Origin: CAWEHT01 sp963808455
GTDB lineage: Bacteria > Chloroflexota > Anaerolineae > CG2-30-64-16
Assembly: GCA_963808455.1 (NCBI GenBank)
Contig: CAWEHT010000257.1
Span: 1 to 15,292 of the forward strand
Direction: 5' to 3'
DNA: 15,292 bases
In this document: positions 1-6,323 of the stretch, piece after piece
How positions within the stretch are numbered: position 1 is the stretch's first letter
Layout of the letters: each line of letters opens with the position of its first letter
Notes under the pieces: model-generated
Seen by the model: the letters and a program-made list of their open reading frames with translations, nothing else
Databases searched by the model: none
Told to the model about the DNA's origin: nothing
Made by a program: the position numbers and the translations under genes

Positions 1-1118
1 GCGTGACAGCACCTTGTTCAGAAACTCCTCAGTCTTCGCCCCAGGCCGGATGCCTGGAATGAAGCCGCCCTGCTTTTGCAGTGTCTCAGACAGGTTCTGC
101 TGCCGAAACACCACGTCGGTATAGAAGTATGTGAACCCGATGACCAGCACGAAGTACATGATCCAGTACCAATTATACACCGGGTTGAAGATGGAATTAA
201 TGAAGCGGGCCACCGCGCCCACAACAGACTGGTTTGCCAGGAAGTAGCTGGCAATCGTGCTCGGGAAGATCAGCATGCTCGAGGCGAATATCAGCGGGAT
301 CATGCCGGCCGAATTGACCCGCAGCGGCACATGCGTGCTCTGGCCGCCCACAACCATCAACCGGTTCCCGCGCATGGCCCGCACTCGCTTGCCATACTGG
401 ACCGGGATTCGGCGTTGACCCTCCTGAACCACGACGATCACCGCCACGGTGAGAACGGTGACTATGGCAAAAACAACCAGCTGGATGACACCGCCCTGGA
501 CATAGGTGTTCCGGATATTACCCGGCATCTGGGCGATGATGCCGCCAAAGATGATGATCGAGATCCCGTTGCCGATCCCTTCTTGCGTGATAATCTGGCC
601 CAGCCACATGGATAACATGGTGCCGGCCGTCAGCGTGAGGATGATCGCCACGGTGGCCAGGGGGTATTGCCGTAAGCCGAATTCGGAAACCACCGGCCCA
701 GAGGTCGTCGCGTTTGGCTGCGCCAGCAGCGAAGTCTGGCCAAAGGCTTGCAGCGCTGCCAGCGGCACGGTCAGAGATTCGTGTACTGGTTGAGCTTGTT
801 CCGCCCCGCCTCGCCTTCCTTCCCCAGCTGCTCGAGCGCCGGGACGATCGGTTGCAACAACTGCAGGATGATCGAGGCAGTGATGTAGGGGTAGACCCCC
901 ATCGCGATGATCGAAAAGTTCGACAGCGCACCGCCGGAGAGCAAGTTAAGCAGGCCCAGCAACTGATTCGACTGGAAGATCTGGCCCAACGCCGTGCGGT
1001 TTACGCCAGGCACGGGGATATGGGCTGCCAACCGATAGATGATCAGTATGCCAAGGGTCAGCAGCAACTTGCGGCGAAGGTCGGGCAGCCGGAAGGCATT
1101 GCGAACGGCCTCGATCAT
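1..1118 (-). CDS. secY: Protein translocase subunit SecY (3' end beyond window; one frameshift)
   Basis: SecY is the pore of the SecYEG translocon in the inner membrane, through which preproteins are exported or inserted. Translation starts MIEAVRNAFRLPDLRRK, then TM1 (LLLTLGILIIYRLAAHIP), the plug/TM2 region (LSNFSIIAMGVYPYITASII) and later recognisable SecY stretches such as TQEGIGNGISIIIFGG, YGKRVRAMRGNR, NSAGMIPLIFASSMLIFPS and QKQGGFIPGIRPG. About 372 of the usual ~430 residues are visible and the gene leaves the window at position 1. The reading frame breaks near 771-782: the frame from the ATG stops at 771-773, while the frame starting at 771 (TVPLAALQAFGQ) is the correct continuation and stays open to position 1. 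One base seems to be missing. The start has AAGGAG 7 nt upstream, overlapping the rplO stop, 11 nt away. It is the last gene of the spc block seen here. Confidence 0.95.
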
Positions 1119-1129
1119 TCCTTGACTCC

Positions 1130-1579
1130 TTAGAGCGTCAGTTGCTCAATGCTGCCACCGGCAGCCAGGATCTTTTCACCCGCGCTGGCAGAGAACTTGT
1201 GCGCCTTGACAGAGAGCGCATGATCCAAGGCGCCATCACCCAGCACCTTCACGGGCTTGCGCGGCGACTTGATGACGCCCGCCTCGGCGAGCGTCTCGGG
1301 GGTGATCTCGCTGCCGGCGTCAAAGTCGTTCAATTGCCCGAGATTTACCGTAACGTACTCGATGCGCCAGATGTTCTTGAACCCGCGCAGGCGCGGCAGG
1401 CGCCGGACCAGCGGCAGCTGTCCACCCTCGAAATAGGGCCGCACGCCGCCCCCCTTACGTGAGTTCTGGCCCTTGGTGCCGCGGCCTGCCGTCTTACCGC
1501 CGCCGGCGGCAATCCCGCGCCCTACACGCTTGCGGTTCTTGTGCGTACCCTCGGCGGGCTGCAAATCGTGAAGCTTCAT
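1130..1579 (-). CDS. rplO: 50S ribosomal protein L15
   Basis: L15 is a large-subunit protein that joins late in 50S assembly and contacts 23S rRNA. The 149-residue product begins MKLHDLQPAEGTHKNRKRVG and has the family's Gly/Arg-rich N-terminal tail (GRGIAAGGGKTAGRGTKGQ, about residues 21-40) and the RPYFEGGQLPLVRRLPRLRG segment. The C-terminal half (VKVLGDGAL, FSASAGEKILAAGG) is the usual globular domain. Length is normal for the family. A start 24 nt further upstream at 1603 is open but lies inside rpmD and adds residues not expected in L15, so I chose the ATG at 1579, 7 nt after the rpmD stop. Its Shine-Dalgarno match is weak, which suggests coupling to rpmD translation. secY follows after 11 nt. 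Confidence 0.97.
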   Translation of the reverse strand: MKLHDLQPAEGTHKNRKRVGRGIAAGGGKTAGRGTKGQNSRKGGGVRPYFEGGQLPLVRRLPRLRGFKNIWRIEYVTVNLGQLNDFDAGSEITPETLAEAGVIKSPRKPVKVLGDGALDHALSVKAHKFSASAGEKILAAGGSIEQLTL

Positions 1580-1586
1580 GTGTGCG

Positions 1587-1787
1587 TTATCCGATCTCTT
1601 CAACGGTCAGCAAGTGCCGCACTTTGTGGATCATGCCCCTGATCACCGGCGTGTCAGGCTGCTCGACGGTCTGCCCGAGGCGGCTCAGGCCCAGGCGCCG
1701 CACCGTCTCTTTCTGATCGTACTTGACGCCAATCTTGCTGGTCGTATAGGTGATGCGAAGTCGTTTCTCAAGGTTCTGGCTGGCCAT
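1587..1787 (-). CDS. rpmD: 50S ribosomal protein L30
   Basis: L30 is a small 23S rRNA-binding protein of the large subunit. The 66-residue product (starting MASQNLEKRLRITYTTSKIG) has the family pattern: an N-terminal beta strand, a YDQKETVRRLGLSRLGQTVE segment and the PVIRGMIHKVRHLLTVEE ending. The length is slightly above the ~60 residues of the E. coli protein. The ATG at 1787 is preceded by a strong GAGGAGG site, which fixes the start. The first 20 nt overlap the end of rpsE in another frame, so translation is probably coupled to rpsE. Its place between rpsE and rplO is the standard spc order. Confidence 0.97.
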   Translation of the reverse strand: MASQNLEKRLRITYTTSKIGVKYDQKETVRRLGLSRLGQTVEQPDTPVIRGMIHKVRHLLTVEEIG

Positions 1788-2337
1788 GGTTGCCTCCTCG
1801 AAGCCAGAACGGCGTAACTGTCTCCACCGGCCGGCCGCGCCGGCGGGCCTCGCCCTCAGGGTCCTTGAGCGATTCGAGCGCCACGAACGTAGCCGCGACC
1901 ACATTCAGCATATTCGCGCTGCCCAATGACTTGGTCAGGATATCACGGATGCCCGCCGCTTCCAACACGGCGCGCACGCCACCGCCGGCGATGACGCCGG
2001 TACCCGGCGACGCAGGGCGCAAAAGCACGCGAGCAGCCGAAAAATTACCCATTGCAGGGTGCGGGATGGTCGTGCCCACCAACGGGATCGGGCGCATCCG
2101 TTTGCGAGCGCGATCTGAGCCTTTGCGCACAGCATCAGGCACCTCGCGGGCCTTGCCCACGCCATAGCCAACCTGCCCATGGTTATCGCCCACAACGACC
2201 ACGGCTCGGAAGCTGAACCGGCGGCCACCCTTCACGACTTTGGCCGTCCGGGCAATATGCACCACACGCTCATCAAGCTGCTCGCGCTCTTCTTCGTGCG
2301 GTCGCCGCCTCTCACCTCTGTCCCTCTTGCCAGGCAT
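1768..2337 (-). CDS. rpsE: 30S ribosomal protein S5
   Basis: S5 lies near the mRNA entry channel and decoding site of the 30S subunit and affects translational accuracy. The 189-residue product starts MPGKRDRGERRRPHEEEREQ. The N-terminal double-stranded RNA-binding domain is clear (LDERVVHIARTAKVVKGGRR, then FSFRAVVVVGDNHGQVGYGV, roughly residues 20-60), followed by the C-terminal domain (RPASPGTGVIAGGGVRAVLE, DILTKSLGSANMLNVV). The start at 2337 has AGGAGGGG just upstream, embedded with the TAG that would end L18. The C-terminus (after LKDPEGEARRRG) is about 20 residues longer than in short S5 proteins and its last 20 nt overlap rpmD. That tail may be genuine or reflect a sequence error. Confidence 0.96.
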   Translation of the reverse strand: MPGKRDRGERRRPHEEEREQLDERVVHIARTAKVVKGGRRFSFRAVVVVGDNHGQVGYGVGKAREVPDAVRKGSDRARKRMRPIPLVGTTIPHPAMGNFSAARVLLRPASPGTGVIAGGGVRAVLEAAGIRDILTKSLGSANMLNVVAATFVALESLKDPEGEARRRGRPVETVTPFWLRGGNHGQPEP

Positions 2338-2713
2338 CACCCCTCCTAGAACTCCAGCCCGCCTTCGCGCGCGCTCCGTCTGCCAGTGCCTTGATCCGGC
2401 CATGATACGGGTAGCCGCCACGGTCGAAGACGACCTGTTTCAACCCCTTGGCCAGTGCCCTTTGCGCCACCAGCTGCCCGACACGCGTAGCCTGCTGGGT
2501 CTTGTTCAGGCCAGCCAACTGTAGGCGTAACTCTGGGTCAACCGTGGACGCCGCCGCCAGGGTATTGCCAAGGTCGTCGTCAACTACCTGAGCATAGATG
2601 TGCTCGAGGCTACGGAATACATTCAGACGCGGGCGCTCGGCAGTGCCGCGAATACTCCGCCGAATGCGTTGGTGTCGGCACGCGCGAGCAACCTGACTCG
2701 TCACTTTCGCCAT
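2312..2713 (-). CDS. rplR: 50S ribosomal protein L18 (probable frameshift at the C-terminus)
   Basis: L18 binds 5S rRNA and helps dock it, with L5, onto the large subunit. The protein starts MAKVTSQVARACRHQRIRRS and shows the family core: RGTAERPRLNVFRSLEHIYA, VGQLVAQRALAKGL and VVFDRGGYPYHGRIKALADG. As written, the frame ends at 2312 with a non-family tail (AGWSSRRGDAWQEGQR) that overlaps the rpsE start by 26 nt. In the neighbouring frame the sequence reads GGLEF followed by TAG at 2346-2348, which is the usual L18 ending and sits right at the rpsE Shine-Dalgarno. One base is probably missing in the CG-repeat run near 2351-2374, so the true end is likely 2346. An AGGAGG site lies 10 nt before the ATG. 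L18 itself is certain; the tail is not. Confidence 0.95.
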   Translation of the reverse strand: MAKVTSQVARACRHQRIRRSIRGTAERPRLNVFRSLEHIYAQVVDDDLGNTLAAASTVDPELRLQLAGLNKTQQATRVGQLVAQRALAKGLKQVVFDRGGYPYHGRIKALADGARAKAGWSSRRGDAWQEGQR

Positions 2714-2757
2714 TGACGTTTATCCTCCTGACAGGTTCGGACCGTACTGCTGCGGAC

Positions 2758-3315
2758 CTACTTCTTCCCGCCGACCTTGCCGGTCTTGCCGGCCTTCCGG
2801 CGCACGAGCTCACCGCGGTAACGAATACCCTTGCCCTTGTACGGCTCGGGCGGCCGCAACCGGCGAATCCGATCCGCCATCTGGCCGACCACTTGCTTAT
2901 CGATCCCCCTCACGGTGATCACGCGACCTGTCTTGTCCACCTCAAACGCGATATCAGGAGGTGGCACCATCTCGATCGGGTGCGAATAGCCAACCACCAC
3001 CACAAGATTCTTGCCCAGTATGGCAGCACGGTAGCCCACGCCTTCCACATCCAACACGATCTGGAAGCCCTGGCTGACCCCGACCACCATATTGTTCAAT
3101 AAGGCCCGGCTGAGACCGTGCAAGGCACGGTGCTCTTTCTGATCGGTGGGCCGCGTCACCTGCACGTGGCCGTCGGACTGTTCGAAGCGGATTACCGCCG
3201 GAAATTGCTGACTCAGCTGCCCTTTGGGCCCCTTGACGGTGATCAAGTTGCCCTGATCTACCGTGACGTTCACGCCCTTGGGCACAGGAACAGGCATCTT
3301 ACCAATGCGCGACAT
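2758..3315 (-). CDS. rplF: 50S ribosomal protein L6
   Basis: L6 sits near the sarcin-ricin loop and the L7/L12 stalk base, close to where EF-G and EF-Tu bind. The 185-residue product starts MSRIGKMPVPVPKGVNVTVD. Two similar L6 domains are visible: the first with ITVKGPKGQLSQQFP, the second beginning around FQIVLDVEGVGYRAAILGKN and including GYSHPIEMVPP and VRGIDKQVVGQMADRIRRLR. The C-terminal signature PPEPYKGKGIRYRGE and the lysine-rich tail (RRKAGKTGKVGGKK) are present. The ATG at 3315 was chosen over an in-frame upstream start at 3396 because it has GGAGG at proper spacing and matches the family N-terminus. A 105 nt gap precedes it after rpsH, and 44 nt separate it from rplR. Confidence 0.97.
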   Translation of the reverse strand: MSRIGKMPVPVPKGVNVTVDQGNLITVKGPKGQLSQQFPAVIRFEQSDGHVQVTRPTDQKEHRALHGLSRALLNNMVVGVSQGFQIVLDVEGVGYRAAILGKNLVVVVGYSHPIEMVPPPDIAFEVDKTGRVITVRGIDKQVVGQMADRIRRLRPPEPYKGKGIRYRGELVRRKAGKTGKVGGKK

Positions 3316-3420
3316 GCTCGCCTCCGTTCCCAGGTTTTCGATGTTGGATTGCGGCCCGGCACGACCCGAGAGAGGCCGCAGATCACCGATCGGCAATCCG
3401 CGATCGAAGAATCGGGTTGG

Positions 3421-3816
3421 CTACCAAATGTAGCACAAGATCTCCCCGCCCACACCTTCCCGCCGCGCCCGCTGGCCGGTCATGATGCCTTGGGGAGTGC
3501 TCACGATGGCAATTCCCATGCCGCTCAGGACCCAGGGGATGGCGGTGCGCTTGGCATAGATGCGGCGGCCAGGCCTGCTGATTCTCTGCAAACCTGTCGC
3601 AATCGGCTTGCGATCGCGGTCATACTTCAGCACGACGCGCAATTGGGCCTGAGGCGCGTCTTTGGTCACCTCGAAGTCCTTGATGTAACCTTCGTCGCGC
3701 AAGATGCGCGCGATCGCCACTTTCATTTTGGAACCCGGCATGACTACCTGTTTCTGGCGAGCCATCAAGCCGTTACGGATGCGGGTCAACATGTCTGCAA
3801 TTGGATCGTTGATCAT
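3421..3816 (-). CDS. rpsH: 30S ribosomal protein S8
   Basis: S8 binds the central domain of 16S rRNA early in 30S assembly. In E. coli it also represses its own spc operon by binding mRNA near the L5 start; whether that happens here cannot be told from sequence alone. The 131-residue product begins MINDPIADMLTRIRNGLMAR, continues with the N-terminal alpha/beta domain (MKVAIARILRDEGYIKDFEV) and ends with the RNA-binding C-terminal part (GMGIAIVSTPQGIMTGQRAR, EGVGGEILCYIW). The STPQGI motif corresponds to the conserved S-T-xx-G rRNA contact loop. The ATG at 3816 is preceded by GAGAGGA. It lies 12 nt after rpsN, the canonical order. Confidence 0.97.
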   Translation of the reverse strand: MINDPIADMLTRIRNGLMARQKQVVMPGSKMKVAIARILRDEGYIKDFEVTKDAPQAQLRVVLKYDRDRKPIATGLQRISRPGRRIYAKRTAIPWVLSGMGIAIVSTPQGIMTGQRARREGVGGEILCYIW

Positions 3817-3828
3817 GGGTCCTCTCGC

Positions 3829-4011
3829 TCACCAGCTAGATTTCACGACGCCGGGCAAGTTACCCCGCAAGGCCTGATCGCGGAAGCAGATGCGGCACAT
3901 ATCGAAACGGCGCATGTAACCGCGCGGGCGGCCGCAGACGCTACAGCGATTTCGGATGCGCCCCTTGAACTTGCGCCGCTGCTCGCGGTACGTCATACAG
4001 GTTTTTGCCAC
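3829..4011 (-). CDS. rpsN: 30S ribosomal protein S14, zinc-binding short form
   Basis: S14 is a 30S head protein that joins late in assembly. This is the short, zinc-dependent type: 60 residues with a CxxC-x12-CxxC ribbon (Cys23, Cys26, Cys39, Cys42) in RCSVCGRPRGYMRRFDMCRI, followed by CFRDQALRGNLPGVVKSSW. It starts at a GTG (VAKTCMTYREQRRKFKGRIR) placed 6 nt after a perfect AGGAGG that overlaps the rplE stop codon. An in-frame ATG further upstream (4077) lies inside rplE and gives a non-family N-terminus, so I rejected it. Its position between rplE and rpsH is standard. Confidence 0.97.
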   Translation of the reverse strand: MAKTCMTYREQRRKFKGRIRNRCSVCGRPRGYMRRFDMCRICFRDQALRGNLPGVVKSSW

Positions 4012-4017
4012 TGATTT

Positions 4018-4023
4018 CCTCCT
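4018..4023 (-). promoter_or_regulatory. Shine-Dalgarno AGGAGG that sets the rpsN GTG start
   Basis: A perfect AGGAGG lies 6 nt upstream of the GTG at 4011 and overlaps the rplE TAG stop at 4022-4024. It supports GTG as the true start of S14 and suggests coupled translation. Confidence 0.85.
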
Positions 4024-4570
4024 AGCGTTGCCGGAAAGGCATGCCAAGGTTGGCAAGCAGCCGGCGGCCTTCCTCATCCGTGACGGCTGTAGTCGCGACG
4101 GTCACTGACATGCCTCGGACCTTGTCAATCTTATCGTACTGGATCTCAGGCCAGACCAGTTGTTCGCGCAACCCGAGACTGTAGTTGCCGCGCCCGTCGA
4201 AAGCGTCCGGTGAAACGCCACGGAAGTCGCGCTGCCGGGGCAAGGCAATATTGATCAAGCGATCTAGGAAGCTCCACATGCGTTCGCCACGCAGAGTCAC
4301 CATGACGCCAATCGAGTTGCCAGCGCGCAACTTGAAATTGGCGATCGATCGTTTGGCCTTTGTGACCACGGGCTTCTGCCCGGCGATGATGGTCATATCT
4401 GCCATCGCGGCATCGAGCGACTTGGCATTCTGCAACGCTTCGCCCATGCCAATGTTCAGCGTCACCTTCACAATACGCGGCACGCGCATGATATTGGTGT
4501 AGCCGAATTCCTTTTCCATGGCAGGCACTACCTCGTTGCGATAGCGCTCGAGTAATCTTGGAGTAGCCAT
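4022..4570 (-). CDS. rplE: 50S ribosomal protein L5
   Basis: L5 binds 5S rRNA in the central protuberance and contacts S13 and P-site tRNA. The 182-residue product starts MATPRLLERYRNEVVPAMEK and has the family core: VPRIVKVTLNIGMGEALQNA, IIAGQKPVVTKAKRSIANFK, GVMVTLRGERMWSFLDRLIN, DFRGVSPDAFDGRGNYSLGL and the ending TDEEGRRLLANLGMPFRQR. The length is typical. The ATG at 4570 lies 9 nt after the rplX stop and has GAGG upstream that overlaps that stop. In E. coli this intercistronic area is the S8 repressor target; here the gap is too short for a separate hairpin, so any such site would have to overlap coding sequence. Confidence 0.97.
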   Translation of the reverse strand: MATPRLLERYRNEVVPAMEKEFGYTNIMRVPRIVKVTLNIGMGEALQNAKSLDAAMADMTIIAGQKPVVTKAKRSIANFKLRAGNSIGVMVTLRGERMWSFLDRLINIALPRQRDFRGVSPDAFDGRGNYSLGLREQLVWPEIQYDKIDKVRGMSVTVATTAVTDEEGRRLLANLGMPFRQR

Positions 4571-4579
4571 CCCGAAACC

Positions 4580-4939
4580 TCACGCATCTATCATCTCGTC
4601 GCAATTGCGGCATACACGTGATCGCGTGCCATCGGCGTGCACACGATGCGCGACGCGCGTCGGCTTGCCGCATTTTGGGCAGACCAACTGGACGTTGGAG
4701 ATGTGGATCGACGCCTCACGCTCGATAATACCGAACTGAGTATTGACGTTGCCGGTGCGGCGCTGGTGCTTCTTGACCAGGTTGACCCCCGCCACGACGA
4801 CCCGGTCGGCGTCCGGCCGGCGCTGCCCCCTCCGGCGGCCCTTTACCCATTTGACGCGCATCACGCGCTGCACTTCGCCCTGGGAACCGCGATCATCTCC
4901 AGCGATCACGATCACCTTGTCGCCCTTTTTGATTCTCAT
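4580..4939 (-). CDS. rplX: 50S ribosomal protein L24 with basic insertion and C-terminal zinc ribbon
   Basis: L24 is one of the assembly-initiating large-subunit proteins and carries a KOW RNA-binding motif. The 119-residue product starts MRIKKGDKVIVIAGDDRGSQ, with the KOW motif at about residues 1-30. Residues ~28-45 (rich in Arg/Lys: VKGRRRGQRRPD) look like an insertion of about a dozen residues before the conserved VVVAGVNLVKKHQRR. The C-terminal part has two Cys pairs (C87/C90 and C110/C113; VCPKCGKPTR and SRVCRNCDE), a zinc-ribbon-like tail known in many bacterial L24 proteins. The start at 4939 is chosen over the in-frame ATG at 4954 because the GAGGAA site lies between them. An 87 nt gap with a hairpin separates it from rplN. 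Confidence 0.96.
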   Translation of the reverse strand: MRIKKGDKVIVIAGDDRGSQGEVQRVMRVKWVKGRRRGQRRPDADRVVVAGVNLVKKHQRRTGNVNTQFGIIEREASIHISNVQLVCPKCGKPTRVAHRVHADGTRSRVCRNCDEMIDA

Positions 4940-4988
4940 CTCGTTGTTCCTCATCCGCCGGGCTGTGCGCCTTCGCCGGCCAATTCGG

Positions 4989-5018
4989 ACCTGGCCGCAC
5001 CCGTGGTGGCTACCAGGT
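4989..5018 (-). other. Intercistronic hairpin between rplN and rplX
   Basis: The arms ACCTGG and CCAGGT (5018-5013 and 4994-4989 on the minus strand) are perfectly complementary. Inside, GCCACC can pair with GGT and GGC around an ACG loop with a small bulge. It lies in the 87 nt gap just after the rplN stop and about 50 nt before the rplX start. No U-run follows, so it is not an intrinsic terminator. It could be an mRNA-stability element or a protein-binding site; the function is unknown. Confidence 0.5.
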
Positions 5019-5026
5019 CTCGCCTA

Positions 5027-5395
5027 TCACAGCACCTCGGGCGCCAGAGACACGATGCGCATGAATCCCCGATCGCGCAACTCACGCGCGACCGGCCCGA
5101 AGATGCGCGTGCCGCGCGGCGACCGGAACTGATCGATCAACACGGCCGCGTTGTCATCGAACCGGATGGAGGAGCCATCCGGCCGACCATGGGGATAGGT
5201 TGTGCGCACGATGACGGCACGCACCACATCACCCTTCTTGACGGCGCTGTTCGGCGCGGCCTGCTTGACCGAAGCGATGATGACATCCCCGACGTAACCA
5301 TACTTGCGTGCGGAGCCGCCCAACACTCGGATGCAGAGCAGTTCCCTGGCACCGGTGTTATCGGCTACCTTGAGCCTCGTCTCCTGCTGAATCAT
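5027..5395 (-). CDS. rplN: 50S ribosomal protein L14
   Basis: L14 is at the subunit interface, forming bridge contacts with 16S rRNA. It is also the docking site of the silencing factor RsfS in other bacteria. The 122-residue product, exactly the family length, begins MIQQETRLKVADNTGARELL, followed by CIRVLGGSARKYGYVGDVII, VKKGDVVRAVIVRTTYPHGR, IRFDDNAAVLID and the ending GTRIFGPVARELRDRGFMRI VSLAPEVL. All conserved blocks are present without breaks. The start ATG at 5395 has only a weak AGGGTG upstream and is 14 nt after rpsQ, so coupling to rpsQ is likely. It opens the classic spc gene set (L14-L24-L5-S14-S8-L6-L18-S5-L30-L15-SecY). Confidence 0.98.
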   Translation of the reverse strand: MIQQETRLKVADNTGARELLCIRVLGGSARKYGYVGDVIIASVKQAAPNSAVKKGDVVRAVIVRTTYPHGRPDGSSIRFDDNAAVLIDQFRSPRGTRIFGPVARELRDRGFMRIVSLAPEVL

Positions 5396-5409
5396 CGCTG
5401 CACCCTGCT

Positions 5410-5691
5410 TTACTCGGCCTTAAGCGGGCCGGTGTCGATCTGCACAGCACGCTGAATAATCTCCTCGACCATCCAGTGCTTGTCCTTGCTGATAGGCCGC
5501 GATTCCACGATGCGCACCTGATCCCCCATATGGCACGCATTGTTTTCGTCATGGGCCTTATAGCGCTTGTTCACGCGAATGGTCTTGCCATAGAGCGGGT
5601 GCTGCCGCGTATGTCGCACGGTGATCACCACCGTCTTATCCATCTTGTCGCTGACCACCTGGCCGATCAGCCGCCTGCGTCGTTCTTCCAC
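5410..5691 (-). CDS. rpsQ: 30S ribosomal protein S17 (GTG start)
   Basis: S17 is a primary 16S rRNA-binding protein with an OB fold, acting early in 30S assembly. The 93-residue product reads VEERRRRLIGQVVSDKMDKT at the N-terminus and continues VVITVRHTRQHPLYGKTIRV, NKRYKAHDENNACHMGDQVR and IVESRPISKDKHWMVEEIIQ, all family hallmarks. The GTG at 5691 follows a GAGGAGGG site by 5 nt and starts one base after the rpmC stop. A longer in-frame reading to 5844 lies within rpmC and adds unrelated residues. It may include a short C-terminal tail (QIDTGPLKAE) beyond the usual core. Confidence 0.97.
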   Translation of the reverse strand: MEERRRRLIGQVVSDKMDKTVVITVRHTRQHPLYGKTIRVNKRYKAHDENNACHMGDQVRIVESRPISKDKHWMVEEIIQRAVQIDTGPLKAE

Positions 5692-5692
5692 G

Positions 5693-5899
5693 TCATCCCT
5701 CCTCGAGCTCGGCCAGTTGCTTCTCGCGCAAGATCGTGCGCAGCCGGGCGATCTCATGCCGCACTTCACCCAGCCGGGCCGTGTTCTTGAGTTGACCGGT
5801 AGCATACTGGAACCGCAAGTTGAAGAGTTCCTGGTGCCCTTCATCTAGCCGCCGGCCGATCTCGGTCCTGGACAGGTCGCGAATCTCACTCGGACGCAT
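5693..5899 (-). CDS. rpmC: 50S ribosomal protein L29
   Basis: L29 is a small two-helix protein near the peptide exit tunnel, next to L23, where it helps form the docking site for nascent-chain factors. The 68-residue product starts MRPSEIRDLSRTEIGRRLDE and has the typical helical hairpin including ELFNLRFQYATGQLKNTARL and VRHEIARLRTILREKQLAEL. Its ATG overlaps the rplP TGA by one base (TGATG), and a GGGGAGGAAG site precedes it. The Shine-Dalgarno of rpsQ lies in its last codons. Overlap on both sides implies tight translational coupling L16-L29-S17. Confidence 0.98.
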   Translation of the reverse strand: MRPSEIRDLSRTEIGRRLDEGHQELFNLRFQYATGQLKNTARLGEVRHEIARLRTILREKQLAELEEG

Positions 5900-6321
5900 C
5901 AGACTTCCTCCCCGACCTCGCGGCGCACGAATTGCGTGCGGATGGGCAGCTTATGAGAAGCCAGCCGCATCGCTTCACGCGCATCCACCTCGCTGAGGCC
6001 GGCCACCTCAAACAGCATGCGACCGGGCTGCACGACGGCCGCCCAAAATTCCACTGCACCTTTCCCGCCACCCATGCGGGTTTCGGCGGGCCGCTTCGTG
6101 ACTGCATGATCAGGAAAGACGCGGATCCACAGCTTCCCACCACGTCGCACCGAACGTACAATGGCACGCCGCGCGGCCTCGAGTTGGCGGCTCGAGAGCC
6201 AGGCCGGTTCCGTCGCCTGCAGGCCAAAATCGCCGAAGCTGACCTGGTTGCCGCGAGACGCGACACCCCTCCGGCGGCCTCGGTGCACTTTGCGGTACTT
6301 GACGCGCTTTGGCATCAACAT
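5899..6321 (-). CDS. rplP: 50S ribosomal protein L16
   Basis: L16 is near the A-site tRNA elbow and the peptidyl-transferase region and is a late assembly protein. The 140-residue product begins MLMPKRVKYRKVHRGRRRGV and contains the family blocks VSFGDFGLQATEPAWLSSRQ, EAARRAIVRSVRRGGKLWIR, VFPDHAVTKRPAETRMGGGK and GAVEFWAAVVQPGRMLFEVA. Length is normal. Two ATGs compete: 6321 (2 nt after the rpsC TAA) and 6315 (giving MPKRVKYRK, the common family N-terminus); the GGGGGTG site is nearer the right distance for 6315, so either is possible. rpmC overlaps its stop by one base. Confidence 0.97.
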   Translation of the reverse strand: MLMPKRVKYRKVHRGRRRGVASRGNQVSFGDFGLQATEPAWLSSRQLEAARRAIVRSVRRGGKLWIRVFPDHAVTKRPAETRMGGGKGAVEFWAAVVQPGRMLFEVAGLSEVDAREAMRLASHKLPIRTQFVRREVGEEV

Positions 6322-6323
6322 AG

